A stretch of 64,000 nucleotides of DNA from Laccaria trichodermophora (GCA_018417955.1 JACTVC010000001.1:4588001-4652000), one strand, 5' to 3'; positions 32,274-44,516 are shown, counted from the first letter of the stretch. Translations and numbers: made by a program. The notes: a model not told the origin generated them from the letters alone.

Positions 32274-35200
32274 ATGTCTGGAAGTCACAATACATCGATC
32301 CCTTTCTCCTTGCCCGAGGATCAACGCTGCCGTGGATATGAGAACTTCGCGAGCTGGAAAACACTTATGATTGCTCATGGGAAACCCCGAGGATACCTTA
32401 AATACTGGGAGAACAAAATCGTCGTCCCCCAGGAGGTACTAGACGAAGAAAACCCATCCACTGAACCGAAAACATCATCACCCGCGCCTGTCGCCGATAA
32501 ACCATCAGGTCCTACCCCTGCACTCTCCACAACTCCATTAGCGCTCGAGTACGAACTCCGCGAGAGCTCCGCGATGTCGTCGATCTTGATCAATCTGATA
32601 GATATTGCTGGATCAGGAGTTAACCCAAATGGGAAAGCGCATGAGGCTTGGACCCTGCTAGCCAAGCAGTATGGTGGCGCAAGTGATAGGGCTAGGAATA
32701 TGAGGGAAAGGGCATTAGCAAACTGCAAATTCGAAGAGGGAATGAAAGTTGCAGGAGAAAACGGCCATATCGAGAAAATGCGCGCACTGCGAAAATCCGC
32801 TAACGATGCCGGTGCTGAAATCACCGATGTACGCTTCATCACAAAACTCCTCGACTCTTTCCCCGAGTCTTGGGACCCCATTATATCGAATCTATACGAT
32901 AAGGAGGATCTGAGTGAAATTATCATGAAACTCACCTCCCATGGGGAACGTCTCGCTAACCGAGCATCTGAGACAACCAAAACAACCGCTACCCCCGCCT
33001 TCGACTCTGTTAAAGCGCTAGAGGCGACTGTCCATGCTCTCCAGGCTGAAGTTCATGGCCTCCGAGTGAGACCTGGGGGTTCGTCTAACCCAAATAAATC
33101 CCACCTCGTATGCGCCAACCCTACATGTGGAAAGACTGGCCACTTGATCAATGACTGTTTCCAAATGGGTGGCGGAAAGCAGGGTCAATACCCAGCGTGG
33201 TGGAAAGGAAAACGGACCGCTTCCCCTATAGCAAATTTTGCTTCATCGTCGTCGACCATCGATGGTGCAGTAAACGCCGGCGGACATTTCGCGTTATCGG
33301 CTACCCTCAGTGACGAGGTCAATAAACTATTGGAGGAGAACGAGTCAGTTCTTCAGAAGGTTGCTTTAGCTGCTAGCAAAATCTTACCCTCCATCTCGTC
33401 GTGCTCATTCGCGGATTCTGGATGTACCACGCATTTCTTCAAAAACCATGACGTCTTCAAGACCTATAAGACTTTGGAAAAGATGGCTGGTCAGTCATCG
33501 AAGGAAGGCGCCAGTTTTTCGATTCTGGGGGTGGGCGATGTTGAAATCAAAGTGGTTTTCAATAACGTTGAAAATACCTTAACGTTCCGTGATGCCCTTC
33601 ACGCACCAGACATCACCGCCAACCTGTTATCCATCAGCAAAATGGACGTCGCAGGATGGCATGCTGTATTCGGAGATCAAAAGGTCCGTTTCTATAAAGG
33701 AAAATCAGAGATTTTCGGTGGAGTTCTCAAGAATGGACTATACCTTGTAAACGGATCCTTCTCAATGACCATCCCGACCGCCCTCACAGCCCAATCCCTT
33801 CGGAGTCCTACTGACCTTGCTACATGGCATCGCCGATTCGCCCATTTCGGGGTCACTAGGGTGAAACAAGCTTTGAAACTCGTCGACGGCCTTGAAATTA
33901 CATCCGAGGACGTGATTGGACAATGTGAGGACTGCATTCTCGGGAATCAGAAACGACGCCCATACGACAACGATGTCCAAGTCGAAAACAAAATACTGAG
34001 ACTCACCAATATCGACATCTGGGGACCGTCTCGAGTCAAATCTCATGGCGGATCACTATATGGAATGAAATTCCATGATAGCGGATCAGCCCACCGAAAA
34101 ACCTACTTCCTCGCCAACCGTTTATCCGAGACGACTCTGACCGCGTTGAAAACCTATCGGGGTGAAAGTGAAAAGATCACCGATATGCACATGGTTTTTG
34201 TCAGAGTTGACAACGCCCCGGAATTCAAGAGCAATCTGTGGGCAGAATACTTTCGTGAGACAGGCCTAATCATGGTCCCAACAGCTCCATACTCATCTTC
34301 ATCGAATGGGACTGCTGAACGCTCTATCGGAATTACCACTGGTGCAGTCCGAGTAATGCTCATCGACGCTGGTTTATCGGCAAAATGGTGGGCCGAGGCG
34401 TGGGCTTTCGCTGACTACGTTGAAAATCGGTTGCCATCAAGTCGACATCCAGGTACAATCCCTGAAGAGACGTGGACGGCGAAGAGACAGGATGTGGGAC
34501 ATATCAGAGTCTGGGGTTGCATCGCATATGTGCACATCCCCTTTGAGAAGGGCGGAAGCAAATTAGCCGCGCGGGGGCAAAAGGGCAGAATGATCGGAAT
34601 CGAGGGCCGAGGCGTTTACCGGATCTTGATCCCAGAGACGGGCCAGATCATCCGCTCCTGAAATGTCAAGTTTGAGGAAGGTCTTGGACACCGCACCCTC
34701 ACAACTGAGGGGGAGTACTTCCACCAGGACGACGGCGACAATAACTATGATTTCCTTCTTGAGCCTACCTCTACTATAGACGACCCGATTATTCCTCCCG
34801 CCGTCCCTGCCAACCCAATTGCTTCAGATACTACTATCCAACCTCAAAAACATGTCCCTCGTCCCAGAATCGTTTATCCCCCTGCATCACGCCAATCAGC
34901 AAGAATTGCGGCTAAGAGTGGAACTCCACCTGAAGAAGATGACGCTTCAATTCCTATTTTGGAAGACACCGATGAAGACGACTCTACGCACACTGCGTTA
35001 AATGCCGCTTTCCCTCCAGAACCACTAAATCGTCTTGTCCCGATGACATTCGAAGAGGCGTTTGATTTATGTCGACGTCACCTATGGTTCCCGGCCATGG
35101 AAAGGGAAATCGCTCGATGGGACGAGCGTGGGGTGGTTACTGCAGTTCCCCGGCCCCCTGGTGTAAAAACCATCAAAGGGAAGTGGGTATATGATCTAAA

Positions 35201-36614
35201 AGTTGATGGACAAGGAAGTCTCATCAGACGACGTGCCCGTGGGGTAGTCAAAGGTTTTTCCCAGAAGCTTGGAGAAAATTACTATGAGTCCTTTGCCGCG
35301 GTTGCCAGGTATGAGTCAGTTCGGATGCTGTTTGCGCTCATTGCGAGTTTGAAGCTCCATTTCTGGCTTATCGATTTCGTTGGAGCGTACCTCAACTCCA
35401 AACCCCAGGGAGTTAACTATCTTGAAATTCCACAGGGTTTCGAAAACCACTACAAAATCCCCAACATCGACACTGTTCTACTCATGAACTTTACGATATA
35501 CGGAACCATGGACGGCGCCAATAACTGGTTTCGTCTACTCAACAAAACATTTACTGAACTCGGTCACCGCCAATCTCGAGCGGACCCATGTGTACGGATC
35601 CAACATACTACCGAGGGATACACCATTTCGTCAACCTACACCGACGACGTATCTGCAGGATCTTCCTCAGTTGCCGCAATGGAAAGGGCAAAACAAGAAC
35701 TTGCAGCAAAATTCGAAATCACCGATCTAGGCACACCTAATAAAGTCCTTGGCATGTCGATCGTCAACCACCCTTCCGGCGACATATCTATTCATCAAAA
35801 GCCGCTCATCATGAAGGCCTTGGCTACTTTCGGAATGGAGAACGCTAACCCAAAGTATACGCCCCTCCCTCCAGGCATCACTCTCGTCGAATCACAGCCT
35901 ACACCTATTCCTCCTCCCGACTCTGAATTTATGCGCGATAAGGACTACAGGAGCGCGTTGGGAATGCTTAACCACATTGCCAATGGGACTCGACCTGACA
36001 TTGCATTCTCTGTCATGGTACTAATGCGTTATGCATCCGATCCTCGACCAATGCACTGGAAACTCGTTCAACACCTCCTTGCGTACCTCAAAACAACCAG
36101 TAACCTCGTGATCACCTACCGGAAGGATGGGGTTATCAAACCCTTCGGATATTCTGATTCATCATATGCCGACGAATCCGACAGTCGAAAATCATCCGCT
36201 GGGTTCGTCTTTATATCTTCTGGAGGCCCAGTCAGCTGGAAAGCGAAAACTCAGAGGCGTGTCAGTACCTCTACTGGAGAGGCCGAATATGTGGGCGTTT
36301 TTGAAGCTGGGAAACAAGCTAAATGGGTATGCGCTTGGTTCTACGAAATTGATCAATATTTCGACCTCCCCATCACCATCTACTGCGATAACGACGCTGC
36401 CGTCGCTCTCTCTAAAAACTCTGGTGGTCATACCAAAATCAAACATGTCGATGTCAAGACCCACTGGATTCGTGAGGCCGTTAACCTCGAGGATATCATT
36501 GTTGTCCCAATCGACACATCCGAGAACGTTGCCGACATCTTCACAAAATCTCTCTCTCGACCAACGTTGGAGTACCTCATCAAACTTATGGGAATGGAAT
36601 TCATCGATATTTAG
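32274..36614 (+). pseudogene. copia Gag-Pol polyprotein split by one TGA
   Basis: Start ATG 32,274 (MSGSHNTSIPF); final stop TAG 36,612-36,614. Gag (UBN2-like, to about 33,100) ends with a CX4CX4HX4C zinc knuckle (CANPTCGKTGHLINDC). Protease has FADSGCTTHFF. Integrase has HRRFAHFG and CEDCILGNQK (HHCC), NIDIWGPS, FVRVDNAPEF and NGTAERSI (DDE). Reverse transcriptase has the YTDDV active site (about 35,640) and WLIDFVGAYLN. RNase H has YSDSSYADE, STSTGEAEYVG and YCDNDAAVALS. A TGA at 34,659-34,661 lies just after the integrase, between GQIIRS and NVKFEEG. The downstream frame is the same and fully open, so this single codon separates Gag-PR-IN from RT-RH. It reads as CGA-to-TGA. Confidence 0.9.
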
Positions 36615-36627
36615 GAGCTACGGTTTC

Positions 36628-36635
36628 AGGGGGAG
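36628..36635 (+). other. Polypurine tract of copia element
   Basis: Purine run AGGGGGAG immediately before the 3' LTR at 36,636; the expected second-strand primer site. Confidence 0.75.
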
Positions 36636-36936
36636 TGTTGAGGTTCAGAAACCTACGCTACGTTCTCTCTTTACTCCTATTTACTGACACCGTCTTTTAC
36701 TTCCGTATATACAATTTTCTCGCTCCTTTCCGTACTTCGCACCTCAGTCGTTTACCCATACGTGTAACCGCCTGAGGTGTGTATTCCTTTACTTATATTT
36801 CTTCTGATACATTACTTACTTATCTCTACCTTAGCTCTTACTTACGGTCTTATCCCAACAGGTAGAGATTGACTTATACAGTCGTTTACCCATACGTGTA
36901 ACCGCCTGAGCTCTTACTTACGGTCTTATCCCAACA
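36636..36936 (+). repeat. 3' LTR (301 bp)
   Basis: Base-for-base identical to the 5' LTR as read, including both internal duplications. Confidence 0.95.
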
Positions 36937-36941
36937 CGTTT

Positions 36942-37387
36942 TTTGTCTCTAAAAAAGGCAGCAAACTCTCCTCTATGTATAGATAGATTAATGGGGTTTT
37001 TTGTGTCAATGATTAAGGGATGGGATAAAGAAGACAGTGGTAATGGGATAAGTGGGTGGAGAACATGATGATGAGGAAGAGGAGAATATGATGGTGATGA
37101 TGGTGATGTGAGGACAAAAACCAAAACCAAAACGCTATAAACTAAAATTAATAAGTTACAAACCAGAACGGAGGCCTAGAATAGAAGCACCCCATTCCGG
37201 TGATAATACGTGTCAGTGAGAACGAAAGGTCGGGGGAGGGGGGACGTGAAAGAGTATGTGAGGGAGAAAGGAATCGCAGAAATGAAACGGAAGAGCATGA
37301 GGGGATCGTAAAGACATTAAAACAGAAAAAACCAAGCAAGAAAGCGTAAAACTCAACGGCCCAAATAACCAAAAAAACGTGTAACCT
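36942..37387. other. 3' flank of NT-C2 gene
   Basis: About 450 bp of AT-rich sequence with a short GAT/GGT-rich stretch (37,060-37,110). No gene is recognised; it is probably the 3' UTR and terminator region of the minus-strand gene. Confidence 0.35.
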
Positions 37388-39537
37388 CTACCTGAGAGTC
37401 GGCGTCCCAGGCCTAGACGCAACCTTCCTCCACCAAGCCCTGACACCATGCCCACCACCACCCTCCAAATGCGCATCCAACCCCAACCCGGCCCCAACAA
37501 CACCCCCATGCACAACCCCATCCTTCTCAACCACCACCCTCCCCTCCGGCGCCGCAACGCTCGACCTCACGGACGGAGACGACTTTTTTGACTTGGCTGA
37601 TGAGGATGAGGTGGTGCGCACGCTTGCACTGCTGCTTGACGTGGTGCTGGCGCTACACACCGATCCCGCCTTCTGGTTCTTCTTCTTCTTCATGCTTCCT
37701 TCTATTGATGGGTGTTGAGGTGTGTATGTGATGTGAGTGGAGTTCGAGTTCGAGCCTGCCCTCCTCCCGATCGTTGCGTCTTTCTCCCCCTCCTCCAAGT
37801 CCGGTATTGATAAACCGAGCCCCACGGGTTTCTTCGACTCGGCAACGGAAGATTTCTTCGCTTTGGGTTCGTAGTAAGTGAACGGGGATTCCCTCCTCTT
37901 CTCCGACGTCATTACTGGGTTGAACAGCGCCTCGATGAGGGCTTCGGTCGTTTTGGGTCCGTAGGCGACGTGTAGTCTGTGTACGTCGAAAGCTTCTCCT
38001 TCCCCTTCACCTTCCCCTTCTTCCCCGTCTTGATTGAGATCAGCATCGTCGTCTTGATCTTGATCCCGACTAATGTCCGCATGCCTAGTCTTCGGCGCCC
38101 TCACAGTCCGTAGCGGGCCCCCAAGCAAATCAAACTCGAGCTCTTCCTGGTTTTGGTAAGGCCCATAAAGGTCGAGCTCCCGTGGTCGTTTCCGATAGAC
38201 GTCGTTCTCCAAGAACCCAGCGATGCCCGTTAGGATTTCGCCCTTGGGCAATGGAGGTGGAATGTATTGTGTTTCGCCGCCGATATGTTCTAATTCGATC
38301 GTTAACTAACTCGAGACAATTAGTTGTTTTTTCTCATTCAAGAGAAGCAGTGAAAACACACCTTTAATGTAGCATTCGTCTTACTCTCTCTCAACAAATA
38401 TCGCCGCTCTACGCTCCCCTGGCCGACATATTCCGCAAGGTTCAGATAAACCGCCCCCAAGCGCGGATTACTCGGATTTCCATCTAGATCGTCGGGAATT
38501 ACGCGCTGCATCACCACCAATTTAAGCGGGTTAGGAAGGAGCCCCAGGGTGTCTCGTTCAATGTCGAATCTAAGCGTCGTAGAAAGGGTGTGCTGCCATA
38601 TCACGGCGTGATCCTTCAATTTGAGAAAGGGCGTCATGCCGCGGGCGGGAGAGGGCGGAGATGAGGTGGTGGGGCAGGAAGGGGTGGGGAAGGCAAATGT
38701 GGAACCGGAGGAGGTGGCGCCTTGGGAAATGGTTACGCGGGAGGCGTTGACAGAGGGGGACGCAGAGAAGACGGTGGAAGAGGTGGCGCTCCAGTCTGCT
38801 GAGAGGAGTTGTTCGGAGTTGGACGATGCGTGGTTGGACGAGGAAGAGACGTGGCTTGAGGTGGTTTGCGTGGATGCCCCCGAGGCGGATCGATGGGTGT
38901 GAACGCTCAACGTCTCTGATGCGCTTCCAAACTCCCTCAAGGACGACGAGGCGTAGCTTGACGTCGTCTGTGCAGATGTCCCAGAACCAAATCGGTGGGT
39001 GAGAACACTCGGAGTGCTGCCTATGCTCCCAAATTCCTTCAGAGACGACACCGACGCATCATGATGACCATGACGACTCTCCCCACTCTCGAGACTCTCC
39101 ACGTCTTCGTCTTCCTTTGCTTTGCCTTTGCTAGTGGTACTAGAATCGCATCGCAGCCTCCCAGCCCGCGAACGCGACCTCACAATCCCCAGAAACCCTG
39201 GCCCATGCTTCGTCCCAGGAGGAGTACGCACGCCCTTAAACTTCCAGCGCACGCCAAACTCGCCTCTCATAAGGGGAACGCTAGATATCTGGTGTATCTG
39301 CACCTTGACGTGGAAATAAGCGTGACGCGGCCTGAGATGATTGAACTGGGCGCGTAGGCCTGTAGGCGTAAGCGGTGGTGGTTGAGTGGGATCATTAAGA
39401 TTAACAGTGCTGAGAGGTTTGTGTAGGAAGATATGATGTTTGGGTGTCTTGGGCGTCTTTGGAGGGTCGTTATCGCGTTGTGGCGTTGCTAGGTGTCGAC
39501 TAGAATGCGAGGACGGTGTGTTTGTCGAGACTGGCAT
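37388..39537 (-). CDS. NT-C2 (EEIG1/EHBP1 N-terminal C2) domain protein
   Basis: Start ATG 39,535-39,537 (MPVSTNTPSS), stop TAG 37,388-37,390, one intron (38,306-38,361). The first half of the C2 sandwich is FHVKVQIHQISSVPLMRGEF and WKFKG (residues about 75-105). It is interrupted by a Ser-rich insert of about 170 residues, then resumes with HAVIWQHTLSTTLRFDIERD, LKLVVMQRVIPDD, GAVYLNLAEYVGQG, RRYLLRESKTNATLKLTIEL. The C-terminus is low-complexity: acidic GEEGEGEGEGEAF, Lys-rich MKKKKNQK, Ser-rich, ending RPGTPTLR. NT-C2 domains in EEIG1/EHBP1 proteins are proposed to bind membranes or the cytoskeleton and link to endocytic trafficking; fungal members are largely unstudied. About 668 residues in total. 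Confidence 0.75.
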
Positions 39538-40673
39538 GTCGCTTATCGCGTTGGAGGTCGTCTGGGGTGGTGATGGGGACCGTGATGGACGACTAGAAGA
39601 AGGTGGTGATCATTGTGAGCAAGATGAATGGGAGTGAATGGGCTTCTCTTGTTCAAATCCCCAAAACAGAGCGGGTTTCAGAAATATGATCTGGCCACCG
39701 TCATGGTCGGCAGCCATGCGGCCTATACGGGGTTAGCGGGAGATTGCCGACCTCGGCCATCGTTTTTCCCACCCACTGCCGGCTCGCCGTTGTGGCTGGA
39801 GGAATCACCCATGCGACGACACAGATGGGCGATAGGACAGGCACGGTCAAAGTTTTTGGAAATAGCTATGATCAAATATCCATTTTAGCTGGAAGCAACG
39901 AGGACTATACAGAGGAGCAACAGATAGATTGAATGCACCCGCGTGTGTGACACACACGAGATATGAAAATAGGCATGGCCGGCGTTGAACTCCACATCTC
40001 TCCGTTGCGTTTACATAAAAAGGCCATGACGGACTCGAAAGTCAATGCCTTCTTTTTCGCTGAAAAACAGAACTTTGTTCATCGACATTCACCTTCTCAA
40101 ACGCAATTGGAATCCTTGAGGTTCGTTCGTTGTAACTTGTAACATCTGCGTTCAATATGAAGAAGGACTGGGATTGAACACTTCAAGCAGGCCAAAAAAA
40201 AAGCTGATCCGAAAATAAGCTTCAACGCACATTCAACAGACATGAATCAGCTACAGGGAGAAGTAGAGTCAAAATGCGCACGGGGAGTCGAGGCTGCTGG
40301 ATTCCGCTTGAAATAAATGATCGCATTTGCCGCAGTTGCTCTTTCACCGTTGTTCTTTCACGCCATTAACATCACTGGGAGTTGCCCAATCTTTGTTGCG
40401 CATACATTTTGATTCTGAACTGACCAAATGATGCGAACACGGTTCACAACCCCATCGTTCCAAATCCAGAGCTCAAACGAGTTGAGAACATCCGCAACTT
40501 CTCCCAGCAGTATACATAGAGCGAGATGATAGTAGGTTGTGAAAGAGAGTCACGTAAAAGTTATTTTTGGAGCAGATTTTACATGTCAAAATAGACACAA
40601 ACCCTCGGCCCGGCTATACCGCTTGCCGCTTCTTCACTGGCACCTTCTACGCTAATTGATATCAGCCAATATC
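39538..40673. other. Divergent intergenic region, no gene seen
   Basis: 1.1 kb between the NT-C2 gene and the amidase, which point away from each other, so both promoters lie here. The short open frames at 39,628-39,932 carry no motifs. Confidence 0.4.
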
Positions 40674-43036
40674 ATGTCTACAAAGAACTGGAAAGACCTC
40701 GCAGCAGCAAAGAAAGCCCATCAGCAAACAACCATCCCCGCCCAATGGATCATCTCGAACCCACCATCAAAAGATCAGCTCGACGTCAGCGCCTTAGCAG
40801 AATCCTATGGAATCCTATCCGCAAAAGATGTGGAGATCACGAACTCTCAAGTCGACGTCCTCCTAGCCAAGCTCGCGGATGGCACTTGGTCAGCTGTAGA
40901 TGTTACTACTGCATTCTCCAAGCGAACCATTATAGCGCATCAATTGGTACGTTCAACATTCAACTTTGATGCTGTCTCGGTATCGCGGCTCTGATGATCG
41001 GGCAGACTAACTGCCTCACGGAAATTTTCATCGAGCGCGCTTTAGAACGCGCAGTTAAACTTGATGAGTACTTCAAGAACACGGGTAAGACGATGGGTCC
41101 TTTACACGGTATGAATTTTTACCCATGGGAGATCGATATCCTCTCTCATAGGGGTATGTTTCTTTGCTTAGGATTACCGATTTCTCTGAAAGATCAAATC
41201 AACATTGAAGGGGTAGAATCCACGATGGGTAAAAAAAATCCTCCAAATTAGCTCTCCGGCGTCAACTTGAAGCTGATTTTTTTCTTCTCTCACTCGTTTG
41301 TAGGTTACGTTTCTTGGATCGGAAGACACGCATCCAGAAACTCGGTCCTTGTCGGCATACTCGAATCACTTGGTGCTGTTCTATATGTCAAGACTAACGT
41401 CCCTCAGACTTTGATGGTACACCTTTAACGATCGATCTGTACAAGGCATGATTAATAAAGCTCCTTTTCAGTGGCCAGAAACATTCAACAACGTATTTGG
41501 GAGGACGACCAATCCCTATAATCGGTCCCTCACGTCTGGTGGTTCTTCCGGCGGTGAAGGCGCGCTTGTTGGTAAGATACTTACCCTTCTACTGATCAAA
41601 TTACTCTGAACAGCGCTTACCCCATTTAAAGCGCTCAAGGGCAGTCCTCTGGGTAAGCCCTCTATTTTCTCTTGTGTGAAAGGACATCTTTATCAACGCT
41701 ATCTTCAGGCGTCGGCTCCGATATTGGAGGGTAAGGCAAAGAAATCCCAAGATCAAAGAACTTCCTCACCCCTCACGACAGATCCGTCCGAATACCCTCC
41801 GCATTCTGCGGCATCTACGGCCTCCGACCCTCCTACAACCGCATCCCCTACGCAGGGTGCGTAAACTCCATGGAAGGACAAGACTCCCTCCCCTCCGTCC
41901 TAGGACCCATGTCCAACAGCCTCGCGGGCATCAAGACCTTCGTTCGCGCCGTTGTCGGTGCACAGCCGTGGTTGAAGGACCCGCTTGCGGTACGGAAACC
42001 GTGGAATGAGGATGAGTATGCGTTGGTGGAGCATGGAGGCGGTAAGGGGTTGTGTTTTGCTGTTATGTGGGATGATGGTATTATTAGACCGCATCCGCCT
42101 GTTATACGTGGGTTGGAGGAGACGAAGAAGGCGTTGCTTTTGGCTGGGCATCGAGGTGGGTTTTCTTCAATTTTATTTTGCACTCTAAAGATTCGTTTAT
42201 ATTACCTTGCTGACTTCCAGTGATCGATTGGAAACCACTGAAACACGACGAAATAGTGAAGGCCGTCGTAAGTCGCACTCTCCTCCGCTCTCCAATCCAC
42301 ACACCTCCCAATAATTAAATAACTTACAGGACGACATCTGGGGAGCCGGCTCAGCCCAAGACTACCAAACCGTCACCGCAATCTCAGGCGAACCCCTCAT
42401 TGGCACTATGCTTCCAACTCCAGAAACGCCTATAGGAATAGACGAGACTGCCACATCTCGTCCGCTTTCCAAGGGTGTCTCCGCGTACGAATTATGGCAG
42501 GTCCAGAAGAAGAGGAGGGAGCTGCGCCAGGAATATCTCGATCATTGGCTGGGAACTGAGAAGGTGACTGGGACGGGGAGGCCTGTAGATGCGATTATTT
42601 GTCCTGTGGCTCCGTTCGTTGCGCCTCCGCATGGTATGAATAGGTGCGTGGGTGTGTCGATGGCCGTTTCATGCGTTTCCAGACGGGTGATTTTTAGAAA
42701 CGCGGACTATACCACTGTTTGGAATGGCCTTGATTATTCTTCTCTGGTCATCCCGGTTTCCAAAGTCGATCAGACATTGGACGTACGCAGGCCGCTGCAT
42801 AAATTCTATAATGACGCGGACAAGGCAAATTATGAATTATGTACGCCAAAAATTGTGCTGTTCGCAAATTCACGCTGAAATATTCCCTTGTAGACGATCC
42901 TATCACATACAAAAATGCTCCTATATCTATTCAGCTCGTCGGGAAGACGCTGGAAGAGGAGGCAGTGATTGCGATGAGCGAAATTGTTGATAATGCGTTG
43001 AAGGCAAGTTCGTCAGTGGTACGATCTCAGCTTTAG
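40674..43036 (+). CDS. Amidase-signature enzyme (acetamidase-like)
   Basis: Start ATG 40,674 (MSTKNWKDLAAAKKAHQQ), stop TAG 43,034-43,036, about eleven exons with 50-70 nt introns. The amidase signature triad is complete: catalytic Lys in LPISLKDQINIEG, cis-Ser in TSGGSSGGEGAL, nucleophile Ser in GSDIGGSVRIPSAFCGIYG, where the intron after GSDIGG interrupts the motif. Further family motifs are LADGTWSAVDVTTAFSKRT, RNSVLVGILESLGAVLYVKT, CPVAPFVAPPHG and APISIQLVGKTLEEE. Length is about 550 residues, normal for fungal cytosolic amidases that hydrolyse small aliphatic or aryl amides to acid and ammonia for nitrogen use. Substrate cannot be read from sequence. Confidence 0.85.
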
Positions 43037-44000
43037 GGGGTATTTGTTGCTGCGGACTGAGTAGTAGAAAGCCAAATACTTACTGGAACGGAAGAAAGGA
43101 AGTAAAGACTTGGACAGGTAATACCCATTGTCGGAAAAATCCCAATTAGCATACGAGTCATTGCGGCAGCTGATGAACTTACGAGTGTTGATCAGTCTCC
43201 GAGGGAAGACATATTAGCATGTTATCAGGTCATGTAACCCCGCGCTAATCACTAGCAAGTGCTGAGAGGTTTCCGCATTCGAGCACATCAGTATTTATTA
43301 GGTTGTATCACTCTACGCTAATCTCGGGTATCCTTCATAATTCCTCTTAAGTATGTAGATAATTTGTATACAAATAAAGTAACTGGTACTGCAAAAGAGG
43401 GGATTGATTGAAGCAATGGGTGCGGATAAATGTAAGTATACACCAAACTTCATGTTTATCGAAACCTCACGCATATCGGTGGGTCTTGCAATAGCGGCAT
43501 TTCCGCTCCAGCCTCTCAACTTGGAGCTTCCTAGACTTCTTAGCATGTGTTGGACAACGCGACTTTGGTAGGAAAATTTGTACAAGTCAACTTAGAGTGC
43601 AGTCTGGGAAGCTGTTGGTGTTCGTAGCCGGCGCCGCACTCGGTTGACATCATGCGTCATTTTGTTAGAAATTCACTACAAACTGTCAAGGTGGAGCAGC
43701 CCCACAAACATTGACTCGATGCTGGAATATATAAAGGGAAAATCAACCCACCACGGACGCAGTCGCATAATCAAACTCCCTCGGATTCCGAGAACATGCC
43801 AGCTCTCAGCGCTCAGCATGGACCCCCCCCCAAGCCGACTTGTTCAAGGTGACTGTCCATTGCGCGGCGTTTAACTGATACCACGTGATTGCGTTTCGGA
43901 GATTGGGCAGTGAAGACAAGAACGACCTTCACCTCCTCCCACCACCCCGCCTCCTATCTATTTCATCATACACGACGGATCTAACCCCTTCTCTCCACAG
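43037..44000. other. Intergenic, no intact gene
   Basis: About 960 bp. It includes a C9-10 run at 43,824-43,833. The last bases (CTCTCCACAG, 43,991-44,000) form the splice acceptor of the PHO88-like exon that follows. No upstream exon of that gene could be found here. Confidence 0.4.
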
Positions 44001-44148
44001 CTTTGCTCAGTGTACTTGGGCATCGCAATGCCAATAGCCGGCATGCACCTCTACTCCAAATTCACACAACCCCTCTTCATTCAAGCTCTCAAGAGTCTAT
44101 ACGATGCGAAACCCGTCTCCATCCACTTACTCGGGAACCCAGCCATGG
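44001..44148 (+). pseudogene. Isolated exon of a PHO88/SND3-like gene
   Basis: A 148-nt open segment bounded by an acceptor (..CTCTCCACAG at 44,000) and a donor (GTGAGC at 44,149). It encodes VYLGIAMPIAGMHLYSKFTQ, PLFIQALKSLYDAKPVSIH and LLGNPAMG. This matches the conserved C-terminal part of PHO88/SND3, an ER membrane protein of the SND targeting pathway (family pattern: G-V-A-M-x-x-x-M-H-L-Y, P-L-F-I-Q, G-x-P-A-x-G). The expected upstream helices and the downstream DLKRPF segment are absent from the surrounding kilobase, so it is a gene fragment, not a working gene. Confidence 0.65.
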
Positions 44149-44516
44149 GTGAGCTCATACCTTTCCTACCAGATCTGCTTTCACTTCGCTGCCTGGCAAC
44201 TCCCCTTCCTTCCAATCGAGGTGACGCGTCGAGAACGGTCGGGCAGGTAGCAGCCTGTAAGGCAGACGCTAGGGCGGCATGGACTCGGACAGAACGTAGG
44301 CTGGCAAGAAGATTGCGTCCAACGGACGGAGCTGAAGATTATCCTGCCTAGGTAAGTCGTCCGTTTGGCGCTGTGGGTAAAGATGCTAATGTACTCACTC
44401 AGCGTCAACGGCTACCGATCTCATCAACGACTTTGCTTGCGCAGTCTCCCGGGCCGTTTCGCGTTAACGGGGACGATCTTCAAGCAATAGCCCAATAAAC
44501 GGGCGGCCGTAGACCC
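44149..44516. other. Sequence after PHO88 exon, no gene
   Basis: No continuation of the PHO88 frame after the donor is recognised; an unrelated-looking open frame continues to 44,351 without motifs. Confidence 0.35.

Larger units (their letters stand above)
31886..36936 (+). mobile_element. Ty1/copia LTR retrotransposon, complete
   Basis: Two 301-bp LTRs that I read as identical (31,886-32,186 and 36,636-36,936), each TGTTGAGG...CCCAACA, with a 5-bp target duplication CGTTT (31,881-31,885 and 36,937-36,941). A primer-binding site, polypurine tract and a single gag-pol frame in copia order (GAG-PR-IN-RT-RH) are present. Identical LTRs indicate very recent insertion. It sits 43 bp beyond the Plavaka end. 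Confidence 0.95.

Noticed and set aside
12141..34661. Reassignment of TGA to an amino acid
   Set aside because: ATG1, Clp1-like, MYND and tetraspan genes all end at TGA where the family ends, so TGA is a normal stop here.
38621..39357. Plus-strand frames opposite the NT-C2 gene
   Set aside because: Shadow frames of the Ser-rich insert; the minus-strand frame has the C2 motifs and a clear intron.
44010..44351. Single 113-residue gene including the PHO88-like segment
   Set aside because: Similarity to PHO88 stops exactly at the GTGAGC donor; the rest of the frame is probably intron-like read-through.
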